Shown here piece by piece: positions 57,990 through 64,000 of a stretch of DNA of 64,000 bases; position 1 is the stretch's first letter; every line of letters begins with the position of its first letter. The notes under the pieces were generated by a model. The model did no database searches and had not been told where the DNA came from. It saw only the letters and a program-made list of their open reading frames with translations. A program made the translations under genes and the position numbers. The DNA comes from Cyanobium sp. CH-040. GTDB lineage: Bacteria > Cyanobacteriota > Cyanobacteriia > PCC-6307 > Cyanobiaceae. The stretch spans positions 1-64,000 of the forward strand of contig NZ_JAGQCJ010000009.1 in NCBI RefSeq assembly GCF_024346135.1, read 5' to 3'.

Positions 57990-59244
57990 GCCCGCTGGCC
58001 AGCACCCGTCCGCTGATCCGCTCGCCCAGCAGGGGCTGGTTGGCGGCCAGGGAGAGCGACTCGGCCCGTGTCCAGGTCCACGGCGCCCTGGGATCGAACA
58101 GCAGCCAGCGCCGGCTGCCGGCCTGCAGACGCTCCGGCGGCAGTCCCAGCAGCCTGGAGCCGCCCCAGCTGAGCAGCTGCCAGAGCTGCTGCAGCGAGCA
58201 GCCGCGGCGGTCCACCAGTTCCCGCCAGAGCAGCGGCAGCACCAGGCCATGGCGGGCGCCATGACCGGCGAGGCCGGGACGGCGCTGGTCGAGGGGGAGC
58301 AGTTGCTCCTCCGCGTCCAGGGGCAGGTGGTGGACAGCCACGGCGGAGATCAGGCCCTCCACCGCGGCAGAGAGCAGCGCTTCGCGATCGCGGGGAGCGC
58401 CGAGGGAGGGCACCAGGCGCCAGCCCACCCGCGCCGGCTCAAGACTGCCGCTGTCGGCGAGCAGGTGCCACCAGCTCACGGTGCAGGGCAGAGGGCTCTC
58501 CAGTGCACGCAGCCGCTCCAGCGCGGCCGCCGTGGACAGGTTCATCAGCACCAGCCGGGCTGCGGGTCGGGCGGCCGCCACCGCCAGCAGGGACTGGAGC
58601 GGCAGCGTCTCGCTCAGCACCGGATCGGGGGGCCAGCCGGCGCGCAGGGTCTCCACCGCCTCGCGCACGAAGCCACCGGCACAGAGCCCCGCGCTGCGGG
58701 GCGACACGAGCACAGGCCGCAGGCCCATCTCCCCCAGCAGCAGCCCCCGCTCCAGCAAGGGCAGCGGCGGGATCTGGTCGCCGGCGCTCAGCCCGATGGC
58801 GCCGGCCAGCAGCTGGTCGCGGTGGGGAGCCAGCTCGGCATCGCCACCCTCCGCGCTGAAGCTTCCCCACAGCACCAGCTGCAGGGGATCGGGCCAGGCC
58901 ATCCCCCGCAGGCGCTCGGGCCGATCCCGCCAGGGACGGGCCCAGGGCAGCAGCGCCACGGTGCCGTAGCCGCCGGCGGCCGCCGAGCGGGCCAGGCTGT
59001 CGAGGGTCTCGGCCACGCCGTCCCAGGGCTGTTCCAGCACGCTGTGGGGATCCACCAGCACGGGGGCCAGCAGCCAGCCTTCGGCCGGCACGGGATCGAG
59101 CCCCAGCTCCTCGCCCTGCCTCGCGGCCCCCTCGCCCCACACCTGCAGGCGGCCGCGGGCGTCGATCAGGGCATCCTGGTGGCGGGGTGGTTCACCGGGA
59201 CCGGCGAGCACCTGCACCCGGCGCAGCCAGAGGGGGGTGGCCAT
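57937..59244 (-). CDS. Dihydroorotase-like protein, metal ligands lost
   Basis: Amidohydrolase-fold protein of 435 residues related to PyrC (dihydroorotase). Where active enzymes have DPHVHLREPG, this has VDPHSVLEQP (His67, second His replaced by Val69). The 'HVST' strand is MNLST. The 'TDHAPH' motif is AVHHLPL, although the following context (EEQLLPLDQRRPGLAG) still matches PyrC. Thus most zinc ligands are missing and no hydrolase activity is expected. A scaffold or regulatory role is possible (inactive DHOase is known to partner PyrB in some bacteria). It overlaps lepB by 53 bp. Confidence 0.8.
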   Translation of the reverse strand: MATPLWLRRVQVLAGPGEPPRHQDALIDARGRLQVWGEGAARQGEELGLDPVPAEGWLLAPVLVDPHSVLEQPWDGVAETLDSLARSAAAGGYGTVALLPWARPWRDRPERLRGMAWPDPLQLVLWGSFSAEGGDAELAPHRDQLLAGAIGLSAGDQIPPLPLLERGLLLGEMGLRPVLVSPRSAGLCAGGFVREAVETLRAGWPPDPVLSETLPLQSLLAVAAARPAARLVLMNLSTAAALERLRALESPLPCTVSWWHLLADSGSLEPARVGWRLVPSLGAPRDREALLSAAVEGLISAVAVHHLPLDAEEQLLPLDQRRPGLAGHGARHGLVLPLLWRELVDRRGCSLQQLWQLLSWGGSRLLGLPPERLQAGSRRWLLFDPRAPWTWTRAESLSLAANQPLLGERISGRVLASGLSAAWDGESAAPGSLPG

Positions 59245-59249
59245 GGGGC

Positions 59250-60614
59250 CTAGAGCGCACCCGCGGCGGTGCGGTCGAGCACCCCGCCGAGGTGGCTGGT
59301 GAGGTTCATGGCCGCCACCACGGGGATGCCGCCGGCTCCCTGGGGGTAGTCGACCACGGTCACGCCGCCGTTGCCCTGCTTGATCGTCCAGATGTCCGCC
59401 GGCGTGAGCCCCAGGAGATCGCAGAGGATCGTCTTGTTGACGGCGTCGTGGGCGACCACCAGGGCGGTCTCCTGGTCATCGAGGCTGGCGGCGATCGTGG
59501 ACCAGGTGTTCAGGGAGCGGCTCCACACCTCATGGATGGTTTCGCCTTCGGGCATCTCCACCGTGTGGGGAGCGCGCTTCCAGTCGGCCAGGAGCTGGGG
59601 CCAGGATTCGGCGATCTCGCGCTCCAGCCGGCCCTCCCAGAGGCCGTGACCGATCTCCACCAGTCCCCGGGTGGCGGTGAGCGGCACGCCGGGGTGGGCC
59701 GCGAGGATCACTTCGGCGGTCTGCCGCGGCCGGGCCATGGAACTGGTGTAGGCCCGGTGGATGCTGGCCGAGGCCAGGAACGAACCGGCGGCCTCGGCCT
59801 GGGCCAGCCCGTTGGCGTTCAGGGGGATGTCGATCTGCCCCTGGAAGCGCCCCTGACGGTTCCAGTCGGTCTCGCCGTGGCGCACCAGCAGCAGCCGGGG
59901 GCCAGGACCGCGCGGAGGCAGAGGCGCACCCAGGTGGGCGGTGCCGTTGAGCGACTCCACCTGCACGCTCTGAGTGCCGGCCGCAGCACCACTGATGTTG
60001 AGCACGGAAATCGAGCCGTTGTCCACCCGCAGACGGCGGAAGCCCTGGGCGTCCAGGCCCAGGAGGGTGAGCACCAGGCAGCGCAGGATGGCGTTGTGGC
60101 CCACCAGCAGCACGCTGCTGTCTGCACCGTCCACGGCCGCCGCATGGCTCTCCAGAAGCCGGCGGCAGAACCGGGCCGCCTGCTGCATCAGCTCCGGCAG
60201 GGGACGGTAACGGCTGCCGTCCCGACGCTCCAGCTCCAGGCTGTGCGGTGCCGCCCGCCAGACGGCCTCCTGGGCGGGGAAGCGCTCCCGCAGCTCCCGG
60301 CGCTGCAGGCCGCTCCAGGGGCCCAGGTCGATCTCCAGCAGGTCCTCGTCGAAGCTGGGGGTGAGCCCGCGGCCGTGGACCTCGAGCAGATGGGCGGCCG
60401 TGTCGCTGGCCCGCTGCAGGGGTGAGCTGTAGACCGCGTCGAACCCCACATCGGCCAGCGCCGCACCCGTGGAGCGGGCCTGGGCCACGCCCACGTCGGT
60501 GAGGGCGGACAGGTCGTCACGTCCCTGGATCCGGTGCTCGACGTTGAAGCTGCTGAGCCCGTGGCGGACCAGCACAATCCGAAGCGACACGGACCCAGGG
60601 CTGCTCGCGGTCAT
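59250..60614 (-). CDS. Tandem histidine phosphatase (phosphoglycerate-mutase-like) protein
   Basis: The 454-residue protein from ATG 60614 has two histidine-phosphatase domains. Domain 1 is about residues 11-220, with the catalytic motif LVRHGLSS (His18) and the closing motif LLVGHNAILR. Domain 2 is about residues 240-440, with LVRHGETDWN (His246), SSMARPRQTAE, EIGHGLWEG and VVAHDAVNK. Both retain RHG and a second His, so both may be active. Known relatives include phosphoserine and alpha-ribazole phosphatases; the substrate here is unknown. It ends 5 bp after the start of the DHOase-like gene on the same strand. Confidence 0.92.
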   Translation of the reverse strand: MTASSPGSVSLRIVLVRHGLSSFNVEHRIQGRDDLSALTDVGVAQARSTGAALADVGFDAVYSSPLQRASDTAAHLLEVHGRGLTPSFDEDLLEIDLGPWSGLQRRELRERFPAQEAVWRAAPHSLELERRDGSRYRPLPELMQQAARFCRRLLESHAAAVDGADSSVLLVGHNAILRCLVLTLLGLDAQGFRRLRVDNGSISVLNISGAAAGTQSVQVESLNGTAHLGAPLPPRGPGPRLLLVRHGETDWNRQGRFQGQIDIPLNANGLAQAEAAGSFLASASIHRAYTSSMARPRQTAEVILAAHPGVPLTATRGLVEIGHGLWEGRLEREIAESWPQLLADWKRAPHTVEMPEGETIHEVWSRSLNTWSTIAASLDDQETALVVAHDAVNKTILCDLLGLTPADIWTIKQGNGGVTVVDYPQGAGGIPVVAAMNLTSHLGGVLDRTAAGAL

Positions 60615-60705
60615 CGTATGGGAGCAGCCCACAGGCGCCGCCCGCCGCCCAGGGGTGGCGCGGCAGGGGGAGAATCCAGGCCATCGCCCAACCGCAGAGG
60701 AGCGT

Positions 60706-62142
60706 TTGACCGTCCCCACCACCCGGCCCGGGCAGCGGCCGGGCCCTCCTCCACCCGCGCCGGCGCCGCCCTGGAAGCTGCTCCTGGCAGCGCTCAGCCT
60801 GCTGCTCTGCCTGCTGCTGTGGCTCAACGGACTCCTGGAGAGCCTGAACCGACCGTCGGTGGTCGATGCCCTGGAGCTGCGCCAGCGGCAGCTCCAGGCC
60901 CTGGCGGCACCGGCCCTGCCGGAGCGGCTGCGACCCTGGCTGGCGGGGGAGGAGGCGCTGGCGGACCTGGCCGACCAGCTGGAGCAGGGCCTGGCGGACG
61001 GCCCCGGTCCCGGCAGCCCCGACCAGCTGCTGCAGCTCACCCTGCTGAGCCGCAGCCAGGGGCATCCACGCACCGCAGCCGTGCTGGCTGAGCTGGGCCG
61101 CCAGGTCCCTCCGGAGCGTCGGCCCCTGCTGGAACTGCTGGACAGCGGCAGCAGCGGCATGGCCACGGCGCCGGCGCAGCTCGCGCGGCTCAGCGCCCCC
61201 TGGGAGGGAGAGCTGAGTCCGCTCACCAGCCAGCTCCTCTGCCAGGCGCTGGAGCCGGAGCGGCCCGACTGCGGCGATGCCGCCGTGCAGCGCCGGGCCC
61301 TGGCGCGCCTGCTGGCCGTGAGCTGGCTGCCGGGGATTCTGCTGCTGCTGGGCGTGGTTCTGCTGGCGCGGGAGGGCTGGCTGCTCTGGCGGCGTCGCGG
61401 CACCCCCCTGCCGCCGCTGGTGGGCCCCCAGCTCGACCTGGTGGACGTGACCCTGCTGATCGCCGGAGGGTTCGTGGTGCTGGGGGAACTGAGCGTGCCG
61501 CTGGTGCTGGAGCCGGCCCTGCGCCCCCTGCTGGCGCCCCTGCAGTCCACGCCCGTGCGGCAGCAGGGCATGCAGGTGCTGCTCCTCTATCTGGGGCTGA
61601 TGCTGCCGCCGCTGCTGATCCTCAGGGCCCAGCTGCAGCCCATGGCCGCGCGGCGGCCGCCCGCAGGCTGGCTGCAGTGGCGCTGGAGGCCCCCCGCTTC
61701 GGCTCTGCGCGGCGCCCTCGGCCACATGCTGATGGTGTTGCCGGTGGTGGCCTTGACGGGCTGGCTGGTGGACCGGCTGGTGGGTGATCCGGGAGGCAGC
61801 AATCCCCTGCTCGAGCTGGTGCTCACCGCCCGCGATCCGGTGGCCCTGAGCTGCTTTGCGCTGACGGCGATGGTGCTCGCGCCTCTGTTCGAGGAAACCC
61901 TCTTCCGAGGCGTGCTGCTGCCCGTGCTCGGCAGCCACTGGGGTGGGGCGGCCGGGGTGGTGGCCAGCGCGCTGGTCTTCGGGCTGGCCCACCTGAGCCT
62001 GGGCGAGCTGGTGCCCCTGGTGATGCTGGGCCTGGGGCTGGGGTGGCTGCGGCTGCGCAGCGGGCGGCTCGGCCCCTGCGTGCTCATGCACGGCCTCTGG
62101 AACGGTTTCACCTTCGCCAATCTGCTGTTGCTGGGGGTTTGA
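60706..62142 (+). CDS. CPBP-family intramembrane glutamic protease
   Basis: Multi-pass membrane protein of 478 residues in the CAAX/bacteriocin-protection protease family. TTG 60706 is preceded by AGAGGAG. The first helix is at about 22-40 (LLLAALSLLLCLLLWL), followed by a soluble helical domain of about 150 residues. Further helices come next, and the ABI motifs are EETLFRG (Glu396, Glu397), FGLAHL (His429) and HGLWN (His462). All catalytic residues are present. The first domain is larger than typical, as in other cyanobacterial members. The substrate is unknown. It is divergent from the histidine phosphatase. Confidence 0.9.
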   Translation: MTVPTTRPGQRPGPPPPAPAPPWKLLLAALSLLLCLLLWLNGLLESLNRPSVVDALELRQRQLQALAAPALPERLRPWLAGEEALADLADQLEQGLADGPGPGSPDQLLQLTLLSRSQGHPRTAAVLAELGRQVPPERRPLLELLDSGSSGMATAPAQLARLSAPWEGELSPLTSQLLCQALEPERPDCGDAAVQRRALARLLAVSWLPGILLLLGVVLLAREGWLLWRRRGTPLPPLVGPQLDLVDVTLLIAGGFVVLGELSVPLVLEPALRPLLAPLQSTPVRQQGMQVLLLYLGLMLPPLLILRAQLQPMAARRPPAGWLQWRWRPPASALRGALGHMLMVLPVVALTGWLVDRLVGDPGGSNPLLELVLTARDPVALSCFALTAMVLAPLFEETLFRGVLLPVLGSHWGGAAGVVASALVFGLAHLSLGELVPLVMLGLGLGWLRLRSGRLGPCVLMHGLWNGFTFANLLLLGV

Positions 62143-62179
62143 AGGCGCCGCTCACCAGCCTTGCTGCGGGACGGACAGG

Positions 62180-62698
62180 GTGGTTCACTGGCGAAGCATT
62201 CGGCTCCCTTCCGTGGTCGCCTCCAAAACAGCAGGGCGGGCCGCGCGGCGCCTCATCGGCCTCGAGACCAGCGACCGTCCCCGATTCCGCCTGGACACCG
62301 CAGCCGCCCCGCTGCAGGTGATCAACGGATCCCTGTCGGGGCGTGCCGGGAGCCATCGCCGACCCTGGCTGCAGAGCCTCCACCGCACCGCAGACGGCAC
62401 CCTGGCGGGCCTCGGGCTGTGCATGCTCGCCCTGAGCGGCCTCACCCTCCACTGGCAGAACGAGTGGGCGATGAGCTTCCGCAAACTGGAAGCGGCGCAG
62501 GTGCTGGAGCACCGTCTGCAGGAGGCCTCCGCTCAGCTGGAACGGCACCACCTCGGCGTGGTGGGCCAACCCGGCCAGCTGGTGCCCACCAGCAGCGACA
62601 AGCTGATCTTCGTGGCGCCGCCGCCGCGGCGATCCGGGCCTGCCCGGGCAGCGCTGGTGCCCGCACTGCGCTGGCGGGAGGCAGCGGCCGGCTACTGA
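62180..62698 (+). CDS. Bitopic coiled-coil protein before ftsI (FtsL-like candidate)
   Basis: The product of 172 residues from GTG 62180 has a basic N-terminal cytoplasmic part (about 72 residues), one membrane helix (about residues 73-92, TLAGLGLCMLALSGLTLHW) and then a charged helical stretch with heptads (FRKLEAAQVLEHRLQEASAQ, residues about 99-118) and LERHHLG. A short strand (QLVPTSSDKLIFVAPPP) ends the periplasmic domain. This is the layout of FtsL/DivIC divisome proteins. The gene directly precedes ftsI (76 bp), as ftsL often does. The remaining C-terminal tail is low complexity. No family is recognised by sequence alone. Confidence 0.6.
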   Translation: MVHWRSIRLPSVVASKTAGRAARRLIGLETSDRPRFRLDTAAAPLQVINGSLSGRAGSHRRPWLQSLHRTADGTLAGLGLCMLALSGLTLHWQNEWAMSFRKLEAAQVLEHRLQEASAQLERHHLGVVGQPGQLVPTSSDKLIFVAPPPRRSGPARAALVPALRWREAAAGY

Positions 62699-62774
62699 GC
62701 AGCCCAGGCCCCACCATGGGCCGCCGCTGCCCCATCCCACCCCATCCCTTCCCTCCGCTCCCCTGACCGGCTTC

Positions 62775-64000
62775 ATGGGCACGACCCCGCTGCAACGCTC
62801 CCGCCGGCCGGTCGTGCAGCACCGCACGGGATCCGGCCGCGAGCAGCGGGTGGTGCCGCTCCAGCCCCCCAGCAACGGCAGGCTTCTGGCCGTCTACGGC
62901 CTGCTCAGCCTCGGTCTGCTGGGCCTGGCGCTGCGCCTGGCCTGGCTGCAGGTCATCGACACCGGCAATCTCCAGGCCAAGGCGCGGGCGATCCAGACCC
63001 AATCCCAGCAGCCCCTCGGCAAACGCCGCACGATCGTGGATCGCAACGGCCGTCTGGTGGCGCTCGACGAGGAACGCTTCACGCTCTGGGCCCACCCCCG
63101 CTTCTTCAACTTCCCCGGCGACGATCCCCAGAAGCTGCGCAGCCGTGAGGAGGTGGCCGAGCGTCTGGCGGGGGTGCTCGCCCAGCCCGCCCAGGTGCTG
63201 CACGAGCGCATGGCAGGCCGCCCCAGTGGCGTGAAGATGGCCACCGAGATCGATCCGGAGACCGCCGAGCGGATCCGCCGTCTCGGCATCAGTGGCCTGG
63301 ACCTGGAGGCCTATCCCCAGAGGATCTACCCCCAGGGATCCCTGTTCGCCAACGTGGTGGGCTTTCTCAACCTCGAGCGCGTCCCTCAGGCTGGGTTGGA
63401 GCAGAGCCGCGACGGCGATCTGCAGCGCCAGGAGACCACCATCACCATGCGCCGCGGTGCCGACGGCACCCCCCTGCCGGAGGGGCTCAAGGCCGGCGCC
63501 CTCTACGGGGACGACCTGCGCCTCCAGCTCACCCTCGACGCCCGCCTGCAGCACGTGGCCCAGCAGGCCCTGGCCAGCCAGGTGGCGAAGTGGAAGGCCA
63601 AGCGCGCCGCCGCCCTGGTGATGGACGTGCGCAACGGCGAGATGCTCGCCCTGGCCTCCTACCCCACCTACGACCCCAACCAGTTCTGGAAATTCAACCC
63701 GGGCCTGTTCCGCGAATGGTCGGTGCAGGATCTCTACGAGCCCGGCTCCACCTTCAAGCCCATCAACCTGGCCATCGCCCTACAGGAGAAGGCGATCGAC
63801 CCCAAGGGCACGGTGAGTGACCCCGGCCAGCTGACGATCGGCGGCTGGCCGATCTTCAACGCCAACCGCCAGGGCAACGGCGTGATCGACTTCCCCACCG
63901 TGCTGGAGGTGTCCAGCAACGTGGGCATGGTCAATGCCATGGCCCAGGTGAAGCGCGAGCGCTTCTGGGAGTGGCTGAACAAGCTCGGCATCGACACCCG
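62775..64000 (+). CDS. ftsI: Penicillin-binding protein 2 / FtsI, partial (cut at right edge)
   Basis: Septal peptidoglycan transpeptidase with one N-terminal membrane helix (residues about 37-53, LLAVYGLLSLGLLGLALRL). A non-catalytic dimerisation part follows, beginning RRTIVDRNGRLVALDEERFTLWAHP. The transpeptidase domain shows the active-site SxxK in YEPGSTFKPINLAIAL and the SxN motif in LEVSSNVGMVNAMAQ. The KTG motif lies beyond the window. The start is ATG 62775. The protein is related to both FtsI and PBP2/SpoVD. Confidence 0.94.
   Translation, partial: MGTTPLQRSRRPVVQHRTGSGREQRVVPLQPPSNGRLLAVYGLLSLGLLGLALRLAWLQVIDTGNLQAKARAIQTQSQQPLGKRRTIVDRNGRLVALDEERFTLWAHPRFFNFPGDDPQKLRSREEVAERLAGVLAQPAQVLHERMAGRPSGVKMATEIDPETAERIRRLGISGLDLEAYPQRIYPQGSLFANVVGFLNLERVPQAGLEQSRDGDLQRQETTITMRRGADGTPLPEGLKAGALYGDDLRLQLTLDARLQHVAQQALASQVAKWKAKRAAALVMDVRNGEMLALASYPTYDPNQFWKFNPGLFREWSVQDLYEPGSTFKPINLAIALQEKAIDPKGTVSDPGQLTIGGWPIFNANRQGNGVIDFPTVLEVSSNVGMVNAMAQVKRERFWEWLNKLGIDT

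Overview
The window reads as the chromosome of a GC-rich unicellular picocyanobacterium of the Synechococcus/Cyanobium type (alpha-cyanobacteria). The evidence is a set of cyanobacterium-specific genes: psb27, petJ (cytochrome c6), a one-helix high-light-inducible protein (hli), ycf51, a protochlorophyllide-reductase-like SDR, and the cyanobacterial families DUF1824, DUF2854, DUF2973-like and DUF3153. Genes are densely packed, often with 1-4 bp start/stop overlaps, GTG and TTG starts are frequent, and third positions are strongly G/C. This base bias opens many long false frames on the opposite strand. No tRNA, rRNA, CRISPR array, insertion sequence or prophage was seen. Both ends cut a gene: a ROK sugar kinase on the left and ftsI on the right.

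Layout. 1-5053 (minus): ROK glucokinase and a very large TamB. 5220-8885 (plus): ycf51, a DUF4332-like protein, a secreted protein, a CocE-type hydrolase and a secreted duplicated-domain protein. 8959-13892 (plus): glgB, hemE, an SDR epimerase and petJ, closed by a strong terminator. 14350-21055 (plus except the 18.2-19.0 kb aldolase): clpB, a CHAD protein, a class II aldolase, an EamA transporter and a POR-like SDR. 21060-28541 is mostly minus-strand accessory material: phhB, small hypotheticals, a three-copy 16-bp repeat, a coiled-coil protein, a truncated PfkB-like protein, a secreted TPR protein, a pentapeptide-repeat membrane protein, a Ca2+/H+ exchanger and YjbQ. 28606-35612 (mainly plus): a small secreted Cys protein, a DCC oxidoreductase coupled to a carotenoid-type FAD oxidoreductase, OsmC, an hli cluster, carboxypeptidase M32, ppa and an L,D-transpeptidase. 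35593-40317 (minus) is one compact unit, rpoD - DUF1824 - hemC - clc. 40711-50557 holds priA, DUF3153, argB, DUF2854, ssb, cobK, cutA, a PfkB kinase, purA and psb27. 50623-62142 holds proS, a second ppa, a methyltransferase, a ferredoxin, an Spx/ArsC-like protein, a large membrane protein, lepB, a degenerate dihydroorotase-like protein, a double histidine phosphatase and a CPBP protease. The right end carries a bitopic coiled-coil protein immediately before ftsI.

Shared themes are tetrapyrrole and photosynthesis functions (hemE, hemC, cobK, POR-like, petJ, psb27, hli), carbon storage and sugar phosphorylation (glgB, ROK, PfkB), pyrophosphate handling (two PPases), envelope biogenesis (tamB, lepB, L,D-transpeptidase, ftsI and the FtsL-like candidate) and stress or proteostasis (clpB, osmC, cutA). 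The most interesting items are the FtsL-like protein before ftsI, a pyrophosphatase lacking one Asp of the active-site signature next to a second intact one, a dihydroorotase-fold protein lacking its metal ligands, the TPR-DUF3153 fusion with an internal lipobox, and the 21.8-25.6 kb accessory segment. No clearly new multi-gene defence or mobile system is visible.
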